A DNA stretch of 6,025 nucleotides from Cyanobacteriota bacterium (GTDB taxonomy: Bacteria > Cyanobacteriota > Cyanobacteriia > Phormidesmidales > Phormidesmidaceae): NCBI GenBank assembly GCA_027483425.1, contig JAIXUR010000027.1:1-6025 (forward strand), in the 5' to 3' direction. Position 1 is the first letter of the stretch; each line of letters begins with the position of its first letter. Shown here piece after piece: positions 1-5,937 of the stretch. The position numbers and the translations under genes are program-made. The notes beneath the pieces were generated by a model that saw only the letters and a list, made by a program, of their open reading frames with translations, was not told the origin of the DNA and searched no databases.

Positions 1-195
1 CCCTGGGGGAGGCAGAAACAGCCCACCCAAAGGTCGATTAGCCATATTAGAGAGTGTTTGGAGAGCCCACTCCCTCCGGATTTCAAAACACTCTCTAATA
101 TGGTTACTAATTTCTTGGATTTGTTGATCGTCCTCATTTATGAATACAATACTTTCCTTCAAAGCCCTATAACGGCTAAGTTCATCGAACGTCAA
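1..195 (-). CDS. Possible hypothetical protein, N-terminal part, cut by the left edge (weak)
   Basis: An open frame on the minus strand runs without a stop from a TAG at 217-219 to the left edge of the window. The only early start codons are TTG; the one at 193-195 has AAAGGA just upstream, but at short spacing. From there 65 codons are visible. The peptide begins LTFDELSRYRALKES, continues with a charged, probably helical stretch (about residues 15-52, containing INEDDQQIQEIS and HIRECFEIRREW), and ends at the edge in RPLGGLFLPPPG. I do not recognise a family. The frame contains the whole 39-106 inverted repeat, which is odd for a conserved gene and may mean that the frame is open by chance or is a gene remnant. 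It would be divergent from the toxin-antitoxin pair at 263-1080. The sequence left of position 1 would decide whether it is a gene. Confidence 0.3.
   Translation of the reverse strand, partial: MTFDELSRYRALKESIVFINEDDQQIQEISNHIRECFEIRREWALQTLSNMANRPLGGLFLPPPG
39..106. repeat. Long inverted repeat (hairpin), 18-bp perfect arms
   Basis: CCATATTAGAGAGTGTTT at 42-59 is matched exactly by its reverse complement at 86-103. Pairing extends outward through a G/T pair (41/104) and two more base pairs (40/105, 39/106). It extends inward, after one mismatch, through 61-64 with 81-84 (one of these a G/T pair). The single-stranded loop would be about 16 nt and is C-rich. The stem is AT-rich and has no T-run on either side, so it does not look like an intrinsic terminator. 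It could be a miniature mobile element, a remnant of insertion-sequence ends, or a structured RNA. No target-site duplication was found by eye. Confidence 0.7.
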
Positions 196-210
196 TAATC
201 CTTTCAGCCT

Positions 211-233
211 ACTCAACTATTCGCTAGTCGAGT
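211..233. promoter_or_regulatory. Palindrome upstream of the toxin-antitoxin pair, candidate autoregulatory operator
   Basis: ACTCAACTA (211-219) and TAGTCGAGT (225-233) form an inverted repeat with a 5-nt centre; 8 of 9 positions pair. It ends 29 nt before the antitoxin ATG and lies upstream of its ribosome-binding site. Type II antitoxins, often together with the toxin, typically repress their own operon by binding palindromes in this position, so an operator role is inferred. No convincing -35/-10 pair was recognised around it. Confidence 0.4.
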
Positions 234-249
234 CAAGCAAATGGAAATC

Positions 250-254
250 GGAGG
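250..254 (+). promoter_or_regulatory. Ribosome-binding site of the antitoxin gene
   Basis: GGAGG lies 8 nt upstream of the ATG at 263 and fixes that start. The earlier ATG at 241 leads to a TAA after five codons and is not the start. Confidence 0.75.
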
Positions 255-262
255 TTAAATAT

Positions 263-631
263 ATGAGTTTAGTCATTCCCGATGAGTTTCTGCAAACAGC
301 ACATATTTCTGAAGCCGACCTCAAGCTGGAAATTTCTATTCTGCTATTTCAGCAGGGAAAGATTACCTTGGGCACAGCCAGCCAGTTTACAGGCATGAAT
401 CAATTAGAATTTCAGCGAATTTTGGGTAGTCGTAAAATTCCCATTCATTACGGCATTGAAGACTTCCGGCAAGACCTCAAAACCCTGGAGGCAAATGGTT
501 CAGACCGAGAGCAACATCAACCCACTCAGACAGAAGTTCTTCAACGAATTGAGCAACGCAGAACCTTTTCCCCCGCTCAATCCTATTTGCCGGATACCCT
601 CGCCATCCTTCAGGAAGACCGCGCCCGATGA
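263..631 (+). CDS. Antitoxin with UPF0175 domain and VapB-like C-terminal tail
   Basis: This 122-residue protein is the likely antitoxin of a type II toxin-antitoxin pair. Residues 1-76 match the UPF0175 pattern: a start resembling MSLVIPDEFL, the helix LKLEISILLFQQGK, then a helix-turn-helix-like stretch (about 37-57, LGTASQFTGMNQLEFQRIL) and the hallmark RKIPIHYGIEDFRQDLKTL. UPF0175 proteins are usually only about 80-90 residues and lie beside PIN-like genes. Here a polar linker (about 77-89) leads to a second part, residues 90-122, with LQRIEQRR and LPDTLAILQEDRAR. That part resembles the C-terminal toxin-binding tail of cyanobacterial VapB-type antitoxins. The inferred role is DNA binding and autorepression by the N-terminal domain and neutralisation of the PIN toxin by the tail. 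The stop overlaps the toxin start by 4 nt (ATGA), indicating translational coupling. The start is supported by GGAGG at 250-254. The family assignments come from recalled motifs, not from a search. Confidence 0.85.
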   Translation: MSLVIPDEFLQTAHISEADLKLEISILLFQQGKITLGTASQFTGMNQLEFQRILGSRKIPIHYGIEDFRQDLKTLEANGSDREQHQPTQTEVLQRIEQRRTFSPAQSYLPDTLAILQEDRAR

Positions 632-1080
632 CTGATTCCCTCAAATGTGTGGTAGATGCCAGCGTCGGCATCAAGAAATTTATTATTGAGCCACTGACTC
701 CCAAAGTGGATCAGCTTTTTGCTCACTTAAATGACCCGAATGCTCGGCTTTACATTCCAGATTTGTTTTACATCGAATGCACGAACATTACCTGGAAATA
801 TATTCGTGCTGGACAGTATGACAGCGCCGAAGCACAAGCAAACTTAGCCGATCTCAAATTGCTCCGCTTTACATCAACCCCCACTGTCGATCTCATGCTG
901 GAAGCAATTGCCATCAGCGTGACCCATGGAATTTCTGCCTATGATGCTTGCTACGTCGCCCTTTCACAACAAAACAACGTGCCCTTACTGACTCAAGATC
1001 AGCGGCTAGTTAACACATTGAGAGATACCGACTTTAATATTCAGCTATTTACAGATGTTACGATTCCGCCTGTTCCATAG
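628..1080 (+). CDS. vapC: PIN-domain ribonuclease toxin, VapC-like
   Basis: This 150-residue protein fits the PIN family, whose VapC members are Mg2+-dependent endoribonucleases that cleave tRNA, rRNA or mRNA when freed from their antitoxin. The expected acidic active-site residues are present: D10 in VVDASV near the N terminus, E50 in DLFYIECTN, D106 in SAYDACYVALS, and D124 in LLTQDQRL. The length is within the usual 125-150 range and the domain appears complete. The gene starts inside the antitoxin stop codon (ATGA), which argues for coupled synthesis with the antitoxin. The RNA target cannot be read from the sequence. The coding region is visibly less GC-rich than the neighbouring NDH-1 operon and has no HIP1 site, consistent with independent acquisition. 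The protein looks intact, so an active toxin is the default reading. Confidence 0.9.
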   Translation: MTDSLKCVVDASVGIKKFIIEPLTPKVDQLFAHLNDPNARLYIPDLFYIECTNITWKYIRAGQYDSAEAQANLADLKLLRFTSTPTVDLMLEAIAISVTHGISAYDACYVALSQQNNVPLLTQDQRLVNTLRDTDFNIQLFTDVTIPPVP

Positions 1081-1095
1081 GTTTTGATCAACTTG

Positions 1096-1134
1096 AGGCA
1101 GTCTAACTTGTCGTTAGAGGGAAAATTTTTGCCT
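1096..1134. terminator. Weak hairpin in the convergent spacer, possible terminator
   Basis: TCTAAC (1102-1107) and GTTAGA (1113-1118) form a 6-bp stem with a 5-nt loop. An outer AGGCA (1096-1100) can pair with TGCCT (1130-1134). On the plus strand a run of five T (1126-1130) follows the inner stem after 7 nt. This is the only terminator-like structure between the convergent toxin gene and cup gene. The stem is short and the T-run is displaced, so the call is tentative. It has no T-run in the minus direction. Confidence 0.3.
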
Positions 1135-1170
1135 ATCTCCCCATCAGAGCGCACAACCATGGCCATGGCC

Positions 1171-2301
1171 TCAGAGCTGTACCACATCTAAACGAGAGGT
1201 GGCTAGGCGATCCATCCATCCGGCCAGGAACTCGTGGTTGGTCGCCTGCTCCGCTGGGTTTTGGGTATCGGCGGGGTGGGGCAACAGCCCCTGGAGTGAA
1301 GCGCTAGTCACGCAAAACATTGATTTTTGGAAGCTCTGGCAGATCTTCACCCGCACATCGTCGAGCCCGCGACCTTGGGCTTGATAAAAAGCGGTCAGGT
1401 AATCGGGTAGGTAGTGGCGCATATCCTGCATCAGCAGGGTAGGGGGAATGCCCGCCCCACCGATGGGGAGGGGATCGGCATAGAGGGCACCGTAGTCAAA
1501 ACGGCCCTGGTCGACGGAGATCTGGTTGGCCTGGGCATTGTAGGAGACCGTACCCAAAAAGGGCGTCCCCCTAAAGAACACCGCCTCTACGTAGGGCACC
1601 GCCACATCCATTAAAAAAGTCAGCTCAGCCGAGGCCGGGAGCAGATCGTGGGTGACTCCACCAATCTCCACGGCGTAGGTGATGGGGTTCGCCGCCGCCG
1701 CCACCAGCCCCGCCTTCACAAAGGCTACCACCTGGGGAATGGTAGTTACGGTGCCCGCGTCGTAGGCGCCGGAGAGATCAATAAAGAGGTCGCTCATAAC
1801 CCGCCAAAACTGGCCCAGGGCGCTGTAGTAGACAAGCTGGCGTACCTGCTCGGGCAAAAAGTCGGGGAATAGGCCGTGGAGGCCGCGAATGGGTAGGTTG
1901 GGTTTGATCTTGGCTGAAACGGCGGCCTCGCAGCGCTGCAAAAAGTCGTCGCTATCTAGGTAGTCGTCCATCTTGCCGCCGCCGTGCCAGAGCATGGTTT
2001 TCATGCAGTACTCGGCGTACTCAAAGTTGATGCGATCGTGCCACCAGTGGCGCAGCAGCTGGGGCAGGGTGACCTTGCCGTTGAAGTATTTGAAAAATGG
2101 AAACAGCACCAGGAACTGGTGATCGGCAATGTAGATCAGGTTTTTGGAGTAGGCGTCGAGCACCACCCCATAGCTTTTGAGAATGCCCACCACCTCGAGC
2201 ACATTGGTTCTAGAGTCGGGCAACAGGGCATCTGCCCTCAACAACCGCTGGATAAACGGCTCTAGGGGATGGGGAGCCGTTAGGGGTAGGGTTTGGGTCA
2301 T
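1171..2301 (-). CDS. cupB: CO2 hydration protein of the ChpX/ChpY (CupB/CupA) family, probably CupB
   Basis: This 376-residue soluble protein, last in the operon, belongs to the cyanobacteria-specific ChpXY family. Members attach to the distal end of NDH-1, on NdhF3 or NdhF4, and carry out light-dependent hydration of CO2 to bicarbonate. Recognisable features are DAYSKNLIYIADHQFLVLFP (about residues 49-68) and the HWWHDRINFEYAEYCMKTML segment (85-104) followed by WHGGGKMDDYLD. H85, H88 and H106 are candidate metal ligands, since the family is thought to use zinc. There are no signal peptide or membrane segments. The ATG overlaps the ndhD stop (ATGA), with GAGG about 10 nt upstream. CupA proteins that I recall are around 430-450 residues and are often followed by cupS. 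This one is shorter and has no cupS after it, which favours CupB. Context alone does not exclude CupA. Confidence 0.88.
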   Translation of the reverse strand: MTQTLPLTAPHPLEPFIQRLLRADALLPDSRTNVLEVVGILKSYGVVLDAYSKNLIYIADHQFLVLFPFFKYFNGKVTLPQLLRHWWHDRINFEYAEYCMKTMLWHGGGKMDDYLDSDDFLQRCEAAVSAKIKPNLPIRGLHGLFPDFLPEQVRQLVYYSALGQFWRVMSDLFIDLSGAYDAGTVTTIPQVVAFVKAGLVAAAANPITYAVEIGGVTHDLLPASAELTFLMDVAVPYVEAVFFRGTPFLGTVSYNAQANQISVDQGRFDYGALYADPLPIGGAGIPPTLLMQDMRHYLPDYLTAFYQAQGRGLDDVRVKICQSFQKSMFCVTSASLQGLLPHPADTQNPAEQATNHEFLAGWMDRLATSRLDVVQL

Positions 2302-3944
2302 GGGGTGTAGACCTCGACTTTGGATTCAGGAGTGGATTCGACGGTGAGCTCGGTCAGGCTAGGATCCAGCCTGATGGAGTTGGCTAGGGCCGGTGCGACC
2401 AGGGTGGTGTCGGCCACGGCAACGGGCAGGGTAGTCAAGGGTGTTTTCCCCAGCGCCATTCTCTCGTAGGGCTGGTAGAGCCCCAGGGTGGTGTGTTCGC
2501 TCCAGCGGGCTAGCCAGCTGGGTTGCAGGCCAAAGGCTACGATCAAAGCCGCTAGCACCAGGGCGGGGGTGCGATCGCGCCAGGTGACCGAGGGCAGTAC
2601 TATATCGAGCTGGGGGGTAGGGCTGGGGGGTGCGATCGCCAGTCGCCCAAAAAAGGCTCGGTTCACCAGCAGCAAAAAGTACACCGCCGTCAGCCCAGAG
2701 CCCACCATACACAGCAGAGTCTGCACCGGAAAGACCAAAAAGCTGCCCCGAAACACCAAAAACTCAGAGATAAAACCCACCATGCCGGGAATACCGGCGC
2801 TGGCCATCACCCCCAAAATCATCAGGCTGCCCACAAAGGGCAGCCCACGTTCTGGGTTGAGCAGCCCCCGCAGCACCGTGAGGTCGCGGGTGCCCGTGGT
2901 TTTATACACCACCCCCACCAGCAAAAACAGCAGTGCCGAAATCAGGCCGTGGCTAATCATTTGAAACACCGTGGCCACAATGCTCACCGGGGTCGCCGCC
3001 GCCGCCGCCAGCAGGACGTAGCCCATGTGGCCAATGGAGCTGTAGGCCACCATCTTTTTCATATCCGGCTGGGCAATGGCGGCTAGGGAGCCATACAGGA
3101 CGCTAATTACCGCCCAGGTGGCCAGCCAGGGGGCCAGGGCCATCCAGGCCTCGGGCAGCAGGCCCAGGCCAAACCGCACCAGGCCATAGGTGCCCAGCTT
3201 CAGCAGCACCCCCGCCAGCAGTACCGACACCGGGGTCGAGGCCTCCACGTGGGCATCGGGCAGCCAGGTGTGAAATGGAAACAGCGGCACCTTAATGCCA
3301 AAGCCCACCAGCAGCGCCACCAGCAGGGTAATTTGTTGGGCTAGGGGCAGGGCGGTGGCTAGGTCGCGGTCATAGTCAAAGCTGCTGTGGCCCGACAGCC
3401 ACACCAACCCCAAAAAGGCCCCCAAAATCAGCACCCCCGACAGGGCGGTGTAGAGCAAAAACTTGGTGGCCGCATAGCCCCGCTTGGCTCCGCCCCAGAT
3501 GGCAATCAGCAGGTACAGCGGCACCAGCTCGAGCTCGTAGAAAATAAAAAACAGCAGCAGGTTGGCGGACAAAAACGCCCCTGCCACAGCGCTGTTGAGC
3601 ACCAGCAGCAGCACGTAGTAAAGCCGGGTGCGGGGTAGGGTGGGGTCGCTGATGTAAAGGGCGACCATGCCCAGCAGGCTATTGACGGCGATCAGGGGCA
3701 GCGATAGACCGTCGAGCCCTAACCGATAGGTGAGCCCCAGGGGCTCTACCCAGGGCAGCAGCTCCTCGAACTGAAACCCTGGGACAGCCAGATCAAAACG
3801 GGTGGCCAGCAGCCCCACCAAAGCTAAGGTCAGCCCTAGGCCCAGGCCGCTAACCACCTTGGCCGTCTGGGCCTCTAGTTTGCCGGGCCACAGGATCAAC
3901 ACCAGGGCGGCCACCAGCGGAATTAAAATGATTGCACTCAGCAT
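2298..3944 (-). CDS. ndhD: NDH-1 proton-pumping subunit NdhD, CO2-uptake type (NdhD3/NdhD4)
   Basis: This 548-residue, very hydrophobic protein is homologous to NuoM/NdhD, an antiporter-like subunit that pumps protons in the membrane arm of complex I in the thylakoid membrane. The key residues are in place: E137 in FFIFYELELVPLYLL, K218 in GFGIKVPLFPFHTWLPDAH, K249 in GVLLKLGTYG, H306 in AYSSIGHMGY, H332 in MISHGLISAL, and E394 in GFISEFLVFRG. After the last clear membrane helix (about 459-475) there is a tail of roughly 70 residues, rich in Pro, Thr and Val, with no recognised domain. The start is 9 nt after the ndhF stop, with GGTGG about 5 nt upstream of the ATG. The stop overlaps the cup gene. 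The adjacent CO2-uptake NdhF and Cup genes place it in the NdhD3/NdhD4 group rather than NdhD1/D2. I lean to NdhD4 because of the short Cup protein. Confidence 0.93.
   Translation of the reverse strand: MLSAIILIPLVAALVLILWPGKLEAQTAKVVSGLGLGLTLALVGLLATRFDLAVPGFQFEELLPWVEPLGLTYRLGLDGLSLPLIAVNSLLGMVALYISDPTLPRTRLYYVLLLVLNSAVAGAFLSANLLLFFIFYELELVPLYLLIAIWGGAKRGYAATKFLLYTALSGVLILGAFLGLVWLSGHSSFDYDRDLATALPLAQQITLLVALLVGFGIKVPLFPFHTWLPDAHVEASTPVSVLLAGVLLKLGTYGLVRFGLGLLPEAWMALAPWLATWAVISVLYGSLAAIAQPDMKKMVAYSSIGHMGYVLLAAAAATPVSIVATVFQMISHGLISALLFLLVGVVYKTTGTRDLTVLRGLLNPERGLPFVGSLMILGVMASAGIPGMVGFISEFLVFRGSFLVFPVQTLLCMVGSGLTAVYFLLLVNRAFFGRLAIAPPSPTPQLDIVLPSVTWRDRTPALVLAALIVAFGLQPSWLARWSEHTTLGLYQPYERMALGKTPLTTLPVAVADTTLVAPALANSIRLDPSLTELTVESTPESKVEVYTP
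2571..2578. repeat. HIP1 palindrome GCGATCGC inside ndhD
   Basis: This is an exact copy of the highly iterated cyanobacterial octamer, within the variable 3' part of ndhD. A second copy lies 61 nt away. Confidence 0.9.
2632..2639. repeat. HIP1 palindrome GCGATCGC inside ndhD
   Basis: An exact HIP1 octamer in the ndhD coding region, near the poorly conserved PPSPTP segment. Confidence 0.9.
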
Positions 3945-3953
3945 TGCCCACCG

Positions 3954-5819
3954 TTACCAAAGCATCCAGGTCATGAAAATTCCCAGCAGCCCCACTCCGG
4001 TAAAAATGGTCAACAGGTAGAGCTGTGACTGACCAGAGGAACTGTATTTGAGGCTCTCGCCACCCAACAGAGAGGCGAGGCCCACTCCGTTGACCAAGCC
4101 ATCGACCACGTACTGGTCAAACCAGTTGCTCAATCGAGCCAGGCTAGACACCGCCGCCACCACGGTTTTGCTGTAGAAGCGCTCGGTGTAAAAGTCGTAG
4201 GCCAGTAGGTCTTGGATAATGCGCAGGGGGCGATTGAGCGATCGCGCCAAGGATTTAGACAGGGGTATGGTGGCCCCCACGGCTACCCCCACCCACCCAG
4301 AGGCCAGCAGCAGCAACGCCACAGGCAGATTCAGGTACTCCCAGGGGGGGAGCAGGTCGAGCTTGGCCATAATGACCGGTACCAGCAGGGTAATCACCGA
4401 CAGAACCACCATGGGCACGGCCATCTGCCAGGGCACCTCTGGCGCGCGGCGAGTCTTAGGTTGGGTAGCCCCCAAAAACACCAGGCGAAAGACCCGAGTT
4501 AGGTTCAGGGCTGTCAGGCCATTGACGGCCATAAACACCCCCGCCAGCAGCGGATAGTCGCCGCTGAGAAAGTCGGCACCCATGCGCAGCCCCCAGAAAC
4601 AGCCCAGGGGCATCACCCCAACTAGGCCCAGGGCACCGCTGGCGTAGGCCAAGGTCGTGGCGGGCATTTTTCTTCCCAGGCCGCCCAGCTCGGTCAGGTT
4701 TTGGCAACTGGTCGTGGTGATAATCGACCCCACCGCCATAAAAATCAGCGCTTTGGCCACGGCGTGGGTCAGCAGCAGCGTGAGGGCCACACCGGGCCAC
4801 TCGGTTCCTACGGCGATAAAGACCAACCCCAGGTAGGCACTGGTGGAGTAGGAAAACGTCCGCTTCAGGTCGACCTGGGCCAGGGCCACGAGGGAAGCCC
4901 CCATGGCGGTGATTGTGCCCAGGGCCACCAGCGTGCCCAGGGCCACGGGCGACAGCACCACAATGGGCTGCAGACGAATCAGCACGTAGGCTCCGCAGGT
5001 GACCACCACCGAGTTCCGTAAAATAGACGCGGGGTTGGGGCCTTCCATGGCCTCGTCGAGCCACAGGTGCAGCGGAAACTGAGCACACTTACCGATCGGC
5101 CCGGCAATCAGCGCTAGGCCCAGCAGCGTCGCCAAGGTCGGCGACAGCGTCTCTACCTTGACCCACCCATAGAGATCGTTAAAGTCGAGGCTGCCCGCCA
5201 GGGACGCCAGGGTGATGACCCCCATCAACAGCAGCACATCGCCGATGCGCTTCGTCAAAAACGCGTCGCGGGCGGCAGTCACTACCAGCGGCTGGGCATA
5301 CCAGAACCCCACTAGTAGGTAGGTCGATAGGGTCAGCATCTCCAACAGCGAGTAGGAGACAAACAGCGACCCGCTGAGCACCAGCCCGCTCATGGCGGCC
5401 TCAAAAACACCCATCAGCGAATAAAACCGAGCCAGGGCCCAATCTTTTTCCAGGTACCCGAGGGAAAATACCTGGGCCAGCAGACTGAGGCCCGTAATCA
5501 GCTCCAGGGCCCCCAGGTTGAGCACCGAAATATCCAAGGCCAAGGTCAGGTGCAGGTCGGCAAAGTCAAACCAGGAGAACAGCAGCTCCTGGGGTCCCTG
5601 GTTCCAAATGCCCCGAAAGGCCATAACCCCATGGCCAAAGGCCACCAGCGTCATGATGATGTTGAGATAGGCGGCGGGGCGGGGGCCCGTGCGACGAATC
5701 AGCCCCGTTGACCAGGGTAGGGCCAGCAGGGCCCCAACGAGGCCATAGATGGGCAGGAGCCAGCAGGTTTCTACAAAAAATTGGGTCATCCCGACGTTCT
5801 CTGACAACACCTTAATCAT
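3954..5819 (-). CDS. ndhF: NDH-1 proton-pumping subunit NdhF, CO2-uptake type (NdhF3/NdhF4)
   Basis: This 621-residue membrane protein is homologous to NuoL/NdhF, the most distal antiporter-like subunit of complex I. Conserved elements are E160 in SYSLLEMLTLSTYLL, RDAFLTKRIGD (184-194), K244 and H251 in GKCAQFPLHLWLDEAMEG, K319 in AQVDLKR, and H352 and K356 in LLTHAVAKAL. The C-terminal part, with YDFYTERFY and VDGLVNGVGLAS, matches the region before the last helix. The canonical NuoL motif LIHAATMV is replaced by LRNSVVV (267-273), so the usual histidine is missing; this fits the specialised NdhF3/F4 type that carries the Cup protein. The frame opens at ATG 5819 with GGGGG close upstream. 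However, the family-like start is M11 (MTQFFVETCWLLP, ATG at 5787-5789, giving 611 residues), with AGAGAA upstream, and may be the true start. This is the first gene of the three-gene operon. Confidence 0.93.
   Translation of the reverse strand: MIKVLSENVGMTQFFVETCWLLPIYGLVGALLALPWSTGLIRRTGPRPAAYLNIIMTLVAFGHGVMAFRGIWNQGPQELLFSWFDFADLHLTLALDISVLNLGALELITGLSLLAQVFSLGYLEKDWALARFYSLMGVFEAAMSGLVLSGSLFVSYSLLEMLTLSTYLLVGFWYAQPLVVTAARDAFLTKRIGDVLLLMGVITLASLAGSLDFNDLYGWVKVETLSPTLATLLGLALIAGPIGKCAQFPLHLWLDEAMEGPNPASILRNSVVVTCGAYVLIRLQPIVVLSPVALGTLVALGTITAMGASLVALAQVDLKRTFSYSTSAYLGLVFIAVGTEWPGVALTLLLTHAVAKALIFMAVGSIITTTSCQNLTELGGLGRKMPATTLAYASGALGLVGVMPLGCFWGLRMGADFLSGDYPLLAGVFMAVNGLTALNLTRVFRLVFLGATQPKTRRAPEVPWQMAVPMVVLSVITLLVPVIMAKLDLLPPWEYLNLPVALLLLASGWVGVAVGATIPLSKSLARSLNRPLRIIQDLLAYDFYTERFYSKTVVAAVSSLARLSNWFDQYVVDGLVNGVGLASLLGGESLKYSSSGQSQLYLLTIFTGVGLLGIFMTWMLW
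4238..4245. repeat. HIP1 palindrome GCGATCGC inside ndhF
   Basis: An exact HIP1 octamer in the 3' part of ndhF, in the less conserved SKSLARSLNRPLR segment. Confidence 0.9.
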
Positions 5820-5831
5820 TTACCCCCAACG

Positions 5832-5839
5832 GCGATCGC
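5832..5839. repeat. HIP1 palindrome GCGATCGC in the ndhF leader
   Basis: An exact HIP1 octamer 13 nt upstream of the longer ndhF start, between that start and the 5849-5870 inverted repeat. Confidence 0.9.
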
Positions 5840-5848
5840 TCTGGTTAT

Positions 5849-5870
5849 ACGCCCTGACCACCCAGGGCGT
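5849..5870. promoter_or_regulatory. 8-bp inverted repeat upstream of ndhF, candidate operator or leader hairpin
   Basis: ACGCCCTG (5849-5856) and CAGGGCGT (5863-5870) are perfect inverted arms with a 6-nt spacer, 30 nt before the longer ndhF start. A TATAAC hexamer read on the minus strand (5844-5849) touches the repeat. If that is a -10 box, the repeat would cover the spacer and -35 area, where a regulator could act. No TTGACA-like -35 is seen, and the repeat does not resemble an AT-rich LysR-type (NdhR/CcmR) site. Confidence 0.35.
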
Positions 5871-5929
5871 GCCAGCCGATCAGAGGCTCCCTGGCTCCTC
5901 GGGCCTTGGTTCAGTTGGGTGGCCCTGGG

Positions 5930-5937
5930 GCGATCGC
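5930..5937. repeat. HIP1 palindrome GCGATCGC upstream of ndhF
   Basis: An exact HIP1 octamer in the non-coding upstream region, 98 nt from the copy in the ndhF leader. Confidence 0.9.

Noticed and set aside
39..106. The left-edge inverted repeat as an intrinsic terminator or a CRISPR-like repeat
   Set aside because: There is no T-run after the stem on either strand, and there are only two inverted copies with no spaced direct repeats.
100..198. Plus-strand 32-codon frame starting in the right arm of the inverted repeat (MVTNFLDLLIVLIYEY...)
   Set aside because: It is hydrophobic like a small toxin peptide, but it has no ribosome-binding site (the sequence upstream is the hairpin arm) and lies opposite the minus-strand frame. 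There is too little to support it.
477..704. Minus-strand 75-codon frame across the antitoxin-toxin junction
   Set aside because: It is antisense to two well-supported coupled genes and shows no family resemblance.
1159..1170. The CATGGCCATG palindrome next to the cup stop codon as an operator or terminator
   Set aside because: It is a short self-complementary run with no loop and no T-run, and its position after two convergent genes makes an operator unlikely.
1984..2265. Plus-strand open frames antisense to cup, ndhD and ndhF (for example 1984-2265, 2488-2964, 3387-3638, 4219-4557, 4701-5021)
   Set aside because: All are antisense to well-supported genes, show low-complexity Gln/His/Arg/Gly compositions and have no recognisable motifs.
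4456..5088. A 210-codon open frame on the minus strand overlapping ndhF in another frame
   Set aside because: It lies wholly inside the conserved ndhF coding region. Its product is Gly/Arg/Pro/His-rich with no family features, typical of alternate frames in GC-rich genes.
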